Positions 34,440 through 43,031 are shown, counted from the stretch's first letter. The stretch is 64,000 nucleotides of DNA from Microbacterium halophytorum (GCF_002970975.1 NZ_PNFA01000014.1:1-64000); one strand, 5' to 3'. Notes: generated by a model from the sequence alone, not told the origin. A program made the numbers and translations.

Positions 34440-35194
34440 CGACCCTCGTGATCATCCTGTGGGTCGCCGTGCCGTACATCACGGCGGCGATCTTCATCGT
34501 CGGCCACATCTGGCGCTATCGGTACGACAAGTTCGGGTGGACGACGCGGTCGTCGCAGACGTACGAGAACCGGCTGCTCCGGTGGGGCTCGCCGATGTTC
34601 CACCTCGGCATCCTCTTCGTGATCGCCGGCCACGTCGTCGGCCTTCTCATCCCGCGCGAGTGGCTCTACGCCATCGGCATCGACGAGCACACGTACCACA
34701 TCGGTGCCACGGTGCTCGGTACGGCCGCCGCCATCCTGACGCTCGCGGGCCTGACCATCCTGATCTTCCGCCGCCGCTCGATCGCCGCGGTGTTCCTGGC
34801 GACGACGCGGATGGACAAGCTGATGTACGCCGTGCTCGGGGCGGTGCTGCTGTTCGGCACGGCCGCCACCGTCGCACTGCAGGTCTTCGGCGGGGGCTAC
34901 GGCTACCGGGAGACGATCTCGCCGTGGTTCCGCAGCCTGATCCTGCTCCAGCCGCAGCCCGAGCTGATGGTCGGCGTGCCCATCCTGTTCCAGGCCCACA
35001 TCCTGTGCGCCTGCGTGCTGTTCGCGCTGTGGCCGTTCACCCGCCTGGTGCACGTGTTCTCGGCGCCGGTCGGCTACCTCTTCCGGCCCTACATCGTGTA
35101 CCGCTCCCGCGATGACGACCGCGGAAACCGCGGCCCGCGCCGCGGGTGGGACCCGGTGACGACGCCCGACGCGGAGCGACTGCGGCGGCCGTAG
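34436..35194 (+). CDS. narI: Respiratory nitrate reductase gamma subunit (cytochrome b)
   Basis: NarI anchors the complex in the membrane, oxidises quinol and binds two b hemes. The 252-residue product has five membrane helices, with likely heme His in FHLGILFVIAGHVVGL and, further on, in FQAHILCACVLFALWPFTRL followed by VH. The C terminus is a short charged tail. It ends the narGHJI operon; no narK is in the operon itself. A 168-bp gap without recognisable signals follows before the BCCT gene. Confidence 0.95.
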   Translation: MTTLVIILWVAVPYITAAIFIVGHIWRYRYDKFGWTTRSSQTYENRLLRWGSPMFHLGILFVIAGHVVGLLIPREWLYAIGIDEHTYHIGATVLGTAAAILTLAGLTILIFRRRSIAAVFLATTRMDKLMYAVLGAVLLFGTAATVALQVFGGGYGYRETISPWFRSLILLQPQPELMVGVPILFQAHILCACVLFALWPFTRLVHVFSAPVGYLFRPYIVYRSRDDDRGNRGPRRGWDPVTTPDAERLRRP

Positions 35195-35362
35195 TGCCGG
35201 ACGAAGCGCCGCCGATGCTCGGTTTCCGGAATACTCGCGCCGATGCCGCGTCGCGCGGAATCGGCGGGCCCCTCGTGCGAACGGCAAGCGGGTCTGTAGC
35301 GTCGGGAACGATCGGATGCCCGGGGCGCGGCCGCGGGCGGGGCGGGATGGACACGAGAGACC

Positions 35363-37507
35363 ATGACTGAGAAGAACGACAAGACAGGCGACGCTGGCGG
35401 CGAGGCCGCCGCTCGTGCCAAGAAACAGCCGATGAAGAATCTCGTGCGCGAGGTGACGCATCCGGCGCTGATACCCGGTATCGGCGTGGAGGACACGCCG
35501 CGCACCTTCCCGACGAACTGGGTCGTGCTGGGCGTCGCGGGCCTCGCGGTCGCGGGCGTGATCGCCTGGGGAATCATCGCGCCGGAGACGATCGTGCCCG
35601 TCGGCACGGCGATGCTCGGCTTCACGATGGAGAACCTCGGTTGGCTGTTCTCGCTGATCGCGGTCGTCACGCTCGTCTTCATGCTGGTGCTCGGCTACGG
35701 CCGCACGGGCGGCGTGCGCCTCGGCGCTGACGAGGAGAAGCCCGAGTTCTCGACGACGGCATGGATTGCGATGCTGTTCTCGGCCGGCATGGGCATCGGC
35801 CTGCTGTTCTGGGGCCCGGCCGAGCCGCTCGACTACATGAACAACGTGCCGCCGGGGCTCGGCGGCATCGACGAGGTCACGCTCTCCGACGGCACGGTCG
35901 AGCAGGTGCCCTGGGGCGTCCAGGCCGGCACGCGCGAGGCCATGATGGCCTCGCTGGCGCAGTCGACGCTCCACTGGGGCCCGATCCCGTGGGCCTTCTA
36001 CGCCCTCGTCGGCGGCGCCATCGCCTACGCCGCATACCGCCGTGGGCGCGCGCCGCTGATCTCGGCCATCCTGTATCCGATCTTCAAGGAGAAGACCGAC
36101 GGGCCGATCGGCTCGATCATCGACATCTTCGCGATCCTCGTCACGCTGTTCGGCACCGCCGTCACGCTGGGCCTCGGAACTCTGCAGGTGTCGGCGGGCA
36201 TCCAGGAGGTCACGGGCATCGCGGACCTCGGCGAGATCGGGCTGATCCTGATCGTGACGATCCTGACCGGCGCCTTCGTCATCTCTGCCGTCTCTGGCAT
36301 CAAGCGCGGCATCCGGCTGCTGTCGAACATCAACATGGTGCTCGCCGGCGTCATCGCGCTGATCGTGTTCATCGGCGGCCCGACGCTGTTCCTGCTGAAC
36401 ATCATCCCGTCGACCGTGCCGGAATTCCTCGGCAACATGTTCCAGATGCTCGCGCGCAACCCGGCCCAGGGCGAGGACGCCGCGGCCTTCACGAGCAGCT
36501 GGACGAATTACTATTGGGCGTGGTGGATCTCGTGGACGCCCTTCGTCGGCATGTTCATCGCGAAGATCTCGCGCGGCCGCACCCTGCGCGAGTTCGTCAC
36601 GGTCATCATCATCGTGCCGAGCATCGTCAGCGTGTTCTGGTTCGGCATCATGGGCGGCGCGACGATGTACTTCGACGAGCAGACCGGCGGCGAGCTCTTC
36701 GCCGCATACAACGACAGCGGGGCGCAGGCGGTGCTGTACAGCCTGTTCTCGGCGCTGCAGTCGAACCTCGTCGTCTTCGGCACCGAGATCCCGATCGCGT
36801 TCATCCTGAACGTCGTCGCGATGTTCTCGATCATCGTGTTCTTCGTGACGTCCGCCGACTCGGCGTCGATCGTGATGGGCTCGATCAGCCAGCGCGGCCG
36901 CCCGGAGCCGTCGACGTGGATCACCGTGATGTGGGGCGTTCTGCTCGGCGGCACGGCGCTGGTGCTGCTGCTGGCAGGCGGCACGGACGCGCTCAACGGG
37001 CTGCAGTCGATCATGGTGGTCACCGCCGTGCCGTTCGTGATCATCCTGATCGGCGTGCTGTTCTCGTGGGCGAGCGACCTGCGCACCGACCCGTACATGC
37101 TGCGCCGCAAGTTCGCCAAGGCCGCGATCGCCCAGGGCGTCAGGAGGGGCATCGAGGAGCACGGCGACGACTTCGTGTTCGATGCGGCGCAGGTCGCGCC
37201 GGATGAGGGCGCCGGCGCGAACGTCGACACGGAGGACCCGGAGCTCACCGAGTGGTGGGATACTGCCACCTCTCAGCTCGACATCATCGGTGCGGAGGTC
37301 CCGCGGGCCGTCACGGCAACCGACGTCGCGCGCACGCTCGATCCTGGGGTCATCCAGCCGCGCAGCGAGGCGGACCCGCGCCACACGGCATCGGGAGAGG
37401 CATCGCTCACGGTCGGCGAGACCCGCGGCGAGACGCGCCGCGCCCGCCGCGAGGGCGGCGCGGCAGAGCCAGAGGGTGACTCGGCCGACGACCAATTCAA
37501 GGAGTGA
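35363..37507 (+). CDS. BCCT-family betaine/choline/carnitine transporter
   Basis: BCCT carriers take up glycine betaine and similar trimethylammonium compounds, usually with sodium. This 714-residue protein has about 12 membrane segments, the glycine stretch AGMGIGLLFWGPAEP (the GMGIG form is typical of sodium-coupled betaine carriers) and the signature tract YYWAWWISWTPFVGMFIAKI followed by SRGRTLREF. A long acidic/basic cytoplasmic tail (about 140 residues) could sense ionic strength, as the BetP tail does. Its link to the nar operon is only positional. Confidence 0.9.
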   Translation: MTEKNDKTGDAGGEAAARAKKQPMKNLVREVTHPALIPGIGVEDTPRTFPTNWVVLGVAGLAVAGVIAWGIIAPETIVPVGTAMLGFTMENLGWLFSLIAVVTLVFMLVLGYGRTGGVRLGADEEKPEFSTTAWIAMLFSAGMGIGLLFWGPAEPLDYMNNVPPGLGGIDEVTLSDGTVEQVPWGVQAGTREAMMASLAQSTLHWGPIPWAFYALVGGAIAYAAYRRGRAPLISAILYPIFKEKTDGPIGSIIDIFAILVTLFGTAVTLGLGTLQVSAGIQEVTGIADLGEIGLILIVTILTGAFVISAVSGIKRGIRLLSNINMVLAGVIALIVFIGGPTLFLLNIIPSTVPEFLGNMFQMLARNPAQGEDAAAFTSSWTNYYWAWWISWTPFVGMFIAKISRGRTLREFVTVIIIVPSIVSVFWFGIMGGATMYFDEQTGGELFAAYNDSGAQAVLYSLFSALQSNLVVFGTEIPIAFILNVVAMFSIIVFFVTSADSASIVMGSISQRGRPEPSTWITVMWGVLLGGTALVLLLAGGTDALNGLQSIMVVTAVPFVIILIGVLFSWASDLRTDPYMLRRKFAKAAIAQGVRRGIEEHGDDFVFDAAQVAPDEGAGANVDTEDPELTEWWDTATSQLDIIGAEVPRAVTATDVARTLDPGVIQPRSEADPRHTASGEASLTVGETRGETRRARREGGAAEPEGDSADDQFKE

Positions 37508-37617
37508 CCTCCGCGCGGTAGGGGGCGCCTGACGACGATGACTTGCGCATCGGTCGTGCCGTTGCCCGATGCGTCAGCGCGCCGTCGTTCGGACGGCTGC
37601 ACATGCTGGCGACGTGA

Positions 37618-37692
37618 ACTACGCAAGCGCGAGCCTCGCACTACGCAAAAGCTGGTGCGTGCCTACGCAAGATGGCGCGATTCGATACGCAA
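37618..37692. promoter_or_regulatory. Phased operator-like array A8 (4 elements, exact 22-bp spacing)
   Basis: Elements start at 37618 (ACTACGCAA), 37640 (ACTACGCAA), 37662 (CCTACGCAA) and 37684 (GATACGCAA), precisely 22 bp apart, with unrelated 13-bp spacers. They read towards the sulfite-oxidase-like gene at 37873 (181 bp). This is the cleanest array in the window. The remainder of the 365-bp gap 37508-37872 shows nothing else that I recognise. Confidence 0.7.
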
Positions 37693-37872
37693 TTACGTGG
37701 GAGCACCGTCGTCTTCAGGTTCGTTGCTGGTGTGCTTGAGGCAGTGTTCACAGCCCCGCGAACTCGTGGGCTCGGCTGTTTCCGGAACAAGGCCATGCTC
37801 TGCGACCCGAAGCGCCACCTGGGGGCTGAGCGATGGTTGCACGATGTATCCCAGTAGTAGTGAGGACACCTG

Positions 37873-38466
37873 ATGGCAGTCATCTCCCGGGGCTTCGGTT
37901 CCCATCGCCGCGAGTCCGATCCGGACCTGCCGCCAGGGCAGTATCTGACGGCAGATTTTCCTGTGCTGTCGGCCGGGCCGACGCCGCAGATCGACACAGA
38001 CGAATGGACGTTCGGCATCCGGAATGAAGTCGGGCATTCGTCGGTATGGACGTGGGAGCAACTGCATTCGCTGCCCGCTGAAGACGTGCACACTGACATC
38101 CATTGCGTGACGCGCTGGTCGAAGCTCGGCACGTCGTGGCGCGGAGTCTCCCTCGACACGCTGTTCGCTGAGGTCAATACCTCTGCCGAATTCGCCATGG
38201 CGCACTCGTACGGCGGGTATACGACGAACGTCGCGCTGGAGGACCTCCTCGACGGGAATGCGTGGATCGCCTTCGAGTACGAGGGCGAACCCCTCGACCC
38301 CGAACACGGTGGCCCCGCGCGCTTGATCGTGCCGCACCTCTACTTCTGGAAGAGCGCGAAATGGATCAAAGGCCTCACACTCATGCATGACGACGAGCCA
38401 GGGTTCTGGGAGCAGAACGGCTACAGCATGCACGGCGACCCTTGGGCAGAGGAGCGCTACTGGTGA
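37873..38466 (+). CDS. Cytosolic sulfite-oxidase-fold molybdopterin protein (YedY/MsrP-like domain)
   Basis: The 197-residue protein is little more than the molybdopterin-binding domain of the sulfite oxidase/YedY family. The Mo-ligand Cys is in DIHCVTRWSK, and LIVPHLYFWKSAKWIKGLTL is the usual C-terminal part of the domain. It has no Tat signal, so it acts in the cytoplasm, unlike MsrP. The next gene, overlapping by 4 bp, encodes a flavin reductase-like protein that can supply electrons from NAD(P)H. The substrate is unknown. Confidence 0.85.
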   Translation: MAVISRGFGSHRRESDPDLPPGQYLTADFPVLSAGPTPQIDTDEWTFGIRNEVGHSSVWTWEQLHSLPAEDVHTDIHCVTRWSKLGTSWRGVSLDTLFAEVNTSAEFAMAHSYGGYTTNVALEDLLDGNAWIAFEYEGEPLDPEHGGPARLIVPHLYFWKSAKWIKGLTLMHDDEPGFWEQNGYSMHGDPWAEERYW

Positions 38467-39185
38467 CCGTCGGCGGCTGGCACGCGGCGCGGGTGTCGGA
38501 TGTCCGGATCCAGACGGCGAAGGCCCGCAGCATCAGGCTCGAGGTGTCGGCCTGGCCGGGCAGCATCGCCGGTCAGCACGTCGACCTGCGCCTCACCGCG
38601 GAAGACGGGTACCAGGCGGTGCGCTCGTACTCGCTCGCGTCGTATGGGCCGGGCGAGACGATCGAACTCGCGGTCGATGAGGTCGCCGACGGTGAAGTGT
38701 CGCCCTACCTCGTGCGCGAGTTGCGGGTCGGGGACGAACTCGAGGTAAAGGGGCCCCTCGGGCAGTACTTCGTGTGGGAGCCGAGGGCCGCCGCGCCTAC
38801 GCAATTGATCGCCGGCGGCTCCGGCATCGTTCCTCTGCACGCGATGGTGCGCGCGGCGACCGACGCGGGGCTCGGGGCGTCGATGCGCCTGCTCTACTCG
38901 GTGCGCGGCCTGGAGGATGCGATCTTCCGCGACGAGCTTGACGGCGCGCACGCGGGCGGCGTCGACGTGAGTTGGGTTTTCACGCGGAGGGCTCCCGCGG
39001 GCTGGGGCGGCCGCACCGGCCGTGTGGACGCGGACGTGCTACGCGAGGCCACGTGGTCGGCCGACCGGCAGCCGGCGGTCTTCGTCTGCGGCCCGACGGG
39101 ATTCGTCGAGCACGTGTCGAGGCTGCTCGTCGAACTGGGCCACGACCCAGCGCGCGTGCGCACGGAACGATTCGGGGGCAAGTGA
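38463..39185 (+). CDS. Ferredoxin-reductase-type FAD/NAD(P) oxidoreductase
   Basis: A GTG at 38463 overlaps the TGA of the molybdoprotein gene (GTGA). The 240-residue protein has the FAD-binding motif RSYSLAS, the nucleotide region LIAGGSGIVPLHAMVR and the C-terminal VFVCGPTGFVEHV of the ferredoxin-NADP reductase family. It lacks an Fe-S domain. The overlap suggests that it works as the electron donor or acceptor of the sulfite-oxidase-fold protein; family pairs of this type are known in actinobacteria. Confidence 0.85.
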   Translation: MTVGGWHAARVSDVRIQTAKARSIRLEVSAWPGSIAGQHVDLRLTAEDGYQAVRSYSLASYGPGETIELAVDEVADGEVSPYLVRELRVGDELEVKGPLGQYFVWEPRAAAPTQLIAGGSGIVPLHAMVRAATDAGLGASMRLLYSVRGLEDAIFRDELDGAHAGGVDVSWVFTRRAPAGWGGRTGRVDADVLREATWSADRQPAVFVCGPTGFVEHVSRLLVELGHDPARVRTERFGGK

Positions 39186-39451
39186 TGAGTACGGCTGATG
39201 GCACGACGACGGTCGACGGGAACGCGATCGCTGGCGCCCTGCTCGACGTGTTCGGCGCCGACATGACCGCACGCCGCGGCGCCTGCGAAGCGTGCGGGCG
39301 CGAGGCGGCCTTCGCTTCCACCGTCGTCGAGCTGAATCGGCGCTCGGCGATCGTGCGATGCCCGTTCTGCACCCGTACCCTGTTCACGATCCTGCACCTC
39401 GACGCGGAGCCGGCTCTCGTGCTCGGCTCGCTCGGAAGGATCCGGGTGTGA
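39185..39451 (+). CDS. DUF6510-family zinc-ribbon protein
   Basis: This 88-residue protein begins one base inside the previous stop (TGATG) and has two Cys pairs, CEACG and CPFCT, separated by about 22 residues, as in a zinc ribbon. The N-terminal segment DGNAIAGALLDVFGADMTA matches DUF6510 proteins, which commonly accompany sulfite-oxidase-like/flavin reductase pairs. The role is unknown; it may aid assembly or electron transfer. Confidence 0.75.
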   Translation: MSTADGTTTVDGNAIAGALLDVFGADMTARRGACEACGREAAFASTVVELNRRSAIVRCPFCTRTLFTILHLDAEPALVLGSLGRIRV

Positions 39452-39747
39452 TGCGCTGCCGTGCCGTGCGGCTCGTTCTCGCCGCCTGGGGCGGCCTGTT
39501 GCTTGTCGTCGTCGGCGTGGTCATGCTGACCGCGGCAGCGGCTGCGGCGATCCACGAAGGGTACGCCGCCGACGCCGAGGGGCGTGGCGGGAATGTGCTG
39601 CCTGCGATGGTTCCGATGGCGTTCGGCCTGATCGCGATCGTCGTCGGCTCGATCGCCCAAGCGCGTCGGCATCGGGCCGTTCGCGGCGCCGAATCGGCGC
39701 CGCTCGACAAAGGCGTGGGCGCTCATGCCCGCGCGGACAAGGAGTAG
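39451..39747 (+). CDS. Small two-span membrane protein with GYAADAE motif (98 aa)
   Basis: ATG 39451 overlaps the preceding TGA (TGATG). The product has two membrane segments (about 7-32 and 50-68) joined by a loop with GYAADAEGRGGN, nearly the same loop as in the protein at 9249-9500. The C-terminal tail is basic. It is the fourth gene of the operon beginning at 37873. Function unknown. Confidence 0.65.
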   Translation: MRCRAVRLVLAAWGGLLLVVVGVVMLTAAAAAAIHEGYAADAEGRGGNVLPAMVPMAFGLIAIVVGSIAQARRHRAVRGAESAPLDKGVGAHARADKE

Positions 39748-39756
39748 CGTTCGACT

Positions 39757-40488
39757 ATGAGTGGAGTGAAGACGCCACCGGCTTCCTACGACGACTTGCG
39801 CGCCGTGTTCGTGAATTGCACGCTCAAGCCCAGCCCCGAGACGAGCAACACCCAAGGACTGATGGACCGCAGCATCGCGCTGATGCGCTCGCAGGGCGTG
39901 ACGGTCGACAGCGTACGCTTCATCGACCACGACGTTGCGACGGGCGTGTACCCGGACATGCGGGAGCACGGCTGGGAGACGGATGCGTGGCCCGACGAGA
40001 TCTGGCCGCTGATCGAGGCGGCCGACGTCCTCGTGGTCGGCGGCCCGATCTGGCTCGGCGACAACTCGTCGGAGACGCGGAAACTGATTGAGCGCCTGTA
40101 CGGCATGAGCGGCCTGTTCAACGACCGCGGCCAGTACGTGTACTACGGCAAGGTCGGCGGGGCGATTCTGACGGGCAACGAGGACGGTGTGAAGCACTGC
40201 GCGATGTCGCTCCTGTACAGCCTCCAACACATCGGATACACGATCCCGCCAGGCGCAGACGCCGGCTGGATCGGCCCGATCGGGCCGGGCCCGAGCTACC
40301 TCGACGAAGGTTCCGGTGGCCCCGAGAGCGACTTCACCAACCGCAATACGACGTTCATGACGTGGAACTTGTTGCACACAGCGCGTCGACTGAAGGATGC
40401 CGGTGGGATCCCGGGGTACGGGAACCTGCGTGGGATGTGGAACGAGGGTGAGCGGTTCCAGTACGACGCGAACCCCGAGTACCGCTGA
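39757..40488 (+). CDS. NAD(P)H-dependent FMN reductase-like / flavodoxin-fold protein
   Basis: This 243-residue protein has a flavodoxin-like fold: VFVNCTLKPSPETSNTQGLM forms the phosphate loop, ADVLVVGGPIWLGDNSSETR the flavin-binding loop and YYGKVGGAILTGNEDGVKHC a later strand-loop. Such proteins reduce quinones, azo compounds or free FMN. It follows the operon by 9 bp, so it is probably cotranscribed. It ends before a strong bidirectional terminator. Confidence 0.8.
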   Translation: MSGVKTPPASYDDLRAVFVNCTLKPSPETSNTQGLMDRSIALMRSQGVTVDSVRFIDHDVATGVYPDMREHGWETDAWPDEIWPLIEAADVLVVGGPIWLGDNSSETRKLIERLYGMSGLFNDRGQYVYYGKVGGAILTGNEDGVKHCAMSLLYSLQHIGYTIPPGADAGWIGPIGPGPSYLDEGSGGPESDFTNRNTTFMTWNLLHTARRLKDAGGIPGYGNLRGMWNEGERFQYDANPEYR

Positions 40489-40505
40489 GGTTTCTAGGCG
40501 CCAGC

Positions 40506-40546
40506 GTTCACGATGCTCGCCGCGCTACGCGGCGAGCATCGTGAAC
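40506..40546. terminator. Perfect 19-bp bidirectional hairpin between convergent genes
   Basis: The stem from 40506 to 40524 (GTTCACGATGCTCGCCGCG) pairs perfectly with 40528-40546 around a CTA loop. It lies 17 bp after the flavodoxin-like gene and overlaps or touches the end of the convergent cupin gene, so it can terminate transcription from both sides. Confidence 0.85.
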
Positions 40547-40547
40547 C

Positions 40548-40964
40548 TCAGCGAGCGGTCCCGACCGAACCGTCGTAGCGGGTCGCCGCGGCCGCGTACT
40601 CCTCGTCGGTGACGAGGTCGTGCCAGGCGATGTTCTCTTGTTCATACATCGCCAGGTGGCTCATGAACTGGTCGGGAACGGCACCGTGCCAGTGCAGCTC
40701 ACCTGGCGGCGTGTGCACCGTGTCGCCCGGGCGCATGATGATGACGTTCGTGTGCGTCGCGATGATGCCGGTGCCGGTCGTAACGCGGATCGTCTGCCCG
40801 AATGGATGACTGTGCCATGCCGTTCGGGCACAGGGCGCGAAGTGCACGAGCCCCGCCTGAAGGCGTGACGGCGCCTCACCCTGCACGATGGGGTCGTACC
40901 AGGCATCGCCGGAGAAGCGAGACGGGGAGCCTGCGATGGTCGGGGGAGTGGGGAGAAGTTCCAT
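40548..40964 (-). CDS. Cupin-domain protein
   Basis: This 138-residue single-domain cupin has the two metal-binding boxes: ARTAWHSHPFGQTIRVTTGTG with its paired His, and MRPGDTVHTPPGELHWHG with the second His box. Small cupins of this type often act as quercetin-, carboxymuconolactone- or cysteine-related enzymes, but the specific reaction is not apparent. It starts 10 bp downstream of another cupin gene in the same operon. Confidence 0.8.
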   Translation of the reverse strand: MELLPTPPTIAGSPSRFSGDAWYDPIVQGEAPSRLQAGLVHFAPCARTAWHSHPFGQTIRVTTGTGIIATHTNVIIMRPGDTVHTPPGELHWHGAVPDQFMSHLAMYEQENIAWHDLVTDEEYAAAATRYDGSVGTAR

Positions 40965-40974
40965 ACCGGCTCCG

Positions 40975-41391
40975 TCACCCCTGTGCAGCGTCAGCCGCGG
41001 GATCGAGCAAATCGGCGCCGATGATGATCGCGCTTGTGTCGCCGGGATTGCGCCACCAGTGCTCGGCCTTGGGCATTGCGATCGCCGGCGCCGTGTATTC
41101 GGTCGCGGTGTCGCTGGACGAGGAGAACTCCAATAGGCGACCCGTCATGATGTAGAGGATCGTGGGGCGATTGGCGTGCGGGTGTGCGGCGATGACGCCG
41201 CCCGACTCGACCACCACCTTGCGCATGCGCAGCGTCCGCTCTTCCAGCGGGGCGGTGCCTTCGGGGAGCGCGACGTCTGCAAGGGGGAGGCGCGCGAGCA
41301 CTTCAATGGTCTCACCAGCGGAGTGGAAGGGCTTGTCGATCGCGCGGTCGTTCTGCTCGGTCATCATTTCACTTTCGGTTTCGGTTGTCAT
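40975..41391 (-). CDS. Cupin-domain protein, second
   Basis: This 138-residue protein has one cupin barrel: MRKVVVESGGVIAAHPHANR with the His pair and the later KAEHWWRNPGDTSAIIIGAD. Several ATG codons lie near the start (41391, 41367 and 41364), so the N terminus is uncertain. It belongs to the minus-strand run 42961-40548. The substrate is unknown. Confidence 0.75.
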   Translation of the reverse strand: MTTETESEMMTEQNDRAIDKPFHSAGETIEVLARLPLADVALPEGTAPLEERTLRMRKVVVESGGVIAAHPHANRPTILYIMTGRLLEFSSSSDTATEYTAPAIAMPKAEHWWRNPGDTSAIIIGADLLDPAADAAQG

Positions 41392-41412
41392 CGGTTACGG
41401 GGCAGCAACGGT

Positions 41413-41733
41413 CTACGGGATCGTGACATGCGGGTTCGGGTGCTGCTGCAGGATGCGAAGCGCTTCGCACACGGTGATCGTGTACTCGACGAAGAACGAC
41501 TCTCGGCCGCGGGACATCGCCTTGCGGTGGATCGGGTTCGCGATCCACCGATTGTGTGCTTCCAAGTCCTCGAACTCGACAACCGTGCACGACTCGCCGT
41601 CGTCGGCCTGGAACCGCTTGAATGAGATGAATCCGGGAACCTCTGGCGCCGCCGCCACGACGTCCTTGCCGATGTCGCCGTACTCGGAGACGAATGCCGG
41701 ATCGGTCCGCTGACGGAAAACTGTGACGATCAT
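41413..41733 (-). CDS. Antibiotic biosynthesis monooxygenase (ABM)-like protein
   Basis: ATG 41733 follows AAAGGAC. The 106-residue product begins MIVTVFRQRTDPAFVSEY and contains VPGFISFKRFQADDGESCTV followed by VEFEDLEAHNRW, the typical ferredoxin-like ABM fold. Such proteins form dimers and oxidise aromatic or quinone-like compounds, or degrade heme. No cofactor-binding residues can be assigned here. Confidence 0.75.
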   Translation of the reverse strand: MIVTVFRQRTDPAFVSEYGDIGKDVVAAAPEVPGFISFKRFQADDGESCTVVEFEDLEAHNRWIANPIHRKAMSRGRESFFVEYTITVCEALRILQQHPNPHVTIP

Positions 41734-41765
41734 TTGCTGTCCTTTCGTTGAGTGTGGAGAGGCTG

Positions 41766-42158
41766 TTACTGGCTCGTGCGCTGATCGCCCTCGAGGATCT
41801 GCTCGCTGACGAGCGCCGCCGAGAGGATGGTCCGGGCGCGTGCACGGTCCTGTGCGGCTTCGACTCGCTGTGTCAGGAGCAGCACGGGCCCGTAGAGCGC
41901 CGCGAGCAGGGAGAGCCCGGCGCTCAGCCCGCTGATCATCACCATGGGGAACGGTGACAGCGGAAGGATGGCGATGTTCAGGATGATCCACGTGAGCGCG
42001 CCCGTCAGCACGATCGCCACGAACCGCCAGTTCGCGATCGCGCGTGCGACCCGCATCGCAGCGCGTTCGCCGAAACGCGAGCCCTCAGTGGGCTGGTCGG
42101 ACACCGGAGCACGGCAGAAGGGGCACAAGCCGTGCGCTTGACGATCGGGCATGCTCAT
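41766..42158 (-). CDS. DUF1003-like membrane protein with N-terminal Cys pair
   Basis: ATG 42158 overlaps the stop of the upstream gene (ATGA). The 130-residue product has a short N-terminal motif CPFC and two membrane segments (FVAIVLTGALTWIILNIAIL and MISGLSAGLSLLAALYGPVL), followed by LLTQRVEAAQDRARAR. This resembles DUF1003 proteins, whose function is unknown. The CPFC pair might bind zinc. Confidence 0.65.
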   Translation of the reverse strand: MSMPDRQAHGLCPFCRAPVSDQPTEGSRFGERAAMRVARAIANWRFVAIVLTGALTWIILNIAILPLSPFPMVMISGLSAGLSLLAALYGPVLLLTQRVEAAQDRARARTILSAALVSEQILEGDQRTSQ

Positions 42159-42961
42159 GAATTGACCGTTCTTTCCATCTGAGCGGGAATGGATGTGCTT
42201 CCCTGCGGGAGCGATCGCGATACCTCGAAGACCGCTGCGACGCCGGCGCACAGAAACGCTAGCGATCCGATCCCATACCCGAGGGCCGTCAGCCAACGCG
42301 TCGCCGCCAGAGCTTCGTCCGGGTCCACGAGGCCGGGAACGGCGGAGAGCAGGAAGATCACGCTTCCCGCGAGGTTGAGGTTCGCGATACGGGATCCGAG
42401 ATCGTGTGCGGGCCGGGCCTCCGCCGCATACAGCCACCCGGACCAGGCGAAGCCGATGCCGCCGAGGAAGCTCGGCACCCACACGAGGAACAACGCGGTT
42501 GACCCGCTGACGTCGGCCGAAGCTGCGATCGTGGAGATCTGGAACACGCCGGCAGCCGAGACGAGCTGCACTGTTGCGGCAAGGGCAGCTGTGGTCCGGA
42601 ACCGTTGCTGTCGTGCGCCAGACAGTTCCTTGGCAGCCCCGTTGGCTTCGAGCACGGCATATACCGCGCCGAGCGAGAAGAGAAGGGAACCTACGAGATT
42701 CAGTGCGTCAGCCCCCGGGCGCCTGGAGAGAGCGATCGGGGCGGCCACGACGAAACACGCGGCGCCGATCGCAAAGAGCACCCCGACAGCGCGAGCGTAG
42801 AATCGCTGTTTCGTTGCGGTTGGCCCACGGGCGGAGGACCGTGCTTTTCGGTGCCAGCGTGCGTTCCACTGCAGAACGTTCTTCCCGTCGTTGACGGATG
42901 CGATGTGCACGACGCGTCCGGCAACGGTCTGCACCCAGAGTTGCGCAGTGCTAGTCGTCAT
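42155..42961 (-). CDS. Multi-span membrane protein of unknown function (268 aa)
   Basis: The product has a basic, soluble first 55 residues (with NDGKNVLQWNARWHRKAR) and then about six membrane helices, the last three separated by short loops. The organisation resembles YrhK-domain proteins, but I cannot confirm this. It is translationally coupled to the DUF1003-like gene. The array A9 and a 16-bp direct repeat lie upstream. Confidence 0.6.
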   Translation of the reverse strand: MTTSTAQLWVQTVAGRVVHIASVNDGKNVLQWNARWHRKARSSARGPTATKQRFYARAVGVLFAIGAACFVVAAPIALSRRPGADALNLVGSLLFSLGAVYAVLEANGAAKELSGARQQRFRTTAALAATVQLVSAAGVFQISTIAASADVSGSTALFLVWVPSFLGGIGFAWSGWLYAAEARPAHDLGSRIANLNLAGSVIFLLSAVPGLVDPDEALAATRWLTALGYGIGSLAFLCAGVAAVFEVSRSLPQGSTSIPAQMERTVNS

Positions 42962-42994
42962 GAGAACGTCCGGTCGTCATGCATGATCCCGTCA

Positions 42995-43031
42995 GTGAAG
43001 CGTGTCCAGTCCTCGGTGAAGCGTGTCCAGT
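42995..43031. repeat. 16-bp direct repeat, 21 bp apart, upstream of the membrane-protein operon
   Basis: GTGAAGCGTGTCCAGT occurs at 42995-43010 and again at 43016-43031. The 21-bp centre-to-centre spacing equals about two helical turns, as in the nearby arrays. It may be an operator pair or a small duplication. Confidence 0.55.

Noticed and set aside
34154-37495. A 1113-residue open frame on the minus strand
   Set aside because: It is antisense to narJ, narI and the BCCT gene, is rich in Arg, Asp and His and has no motif. It results from high GC3 of the real genes.
37618-37692. CRISPR array
   Set aside because: Only 7-9 bp per unit are conserved, at a 22-bp period, with no 24-40 bp repeats and no cas genes in the window. 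It fits an operator array instead.
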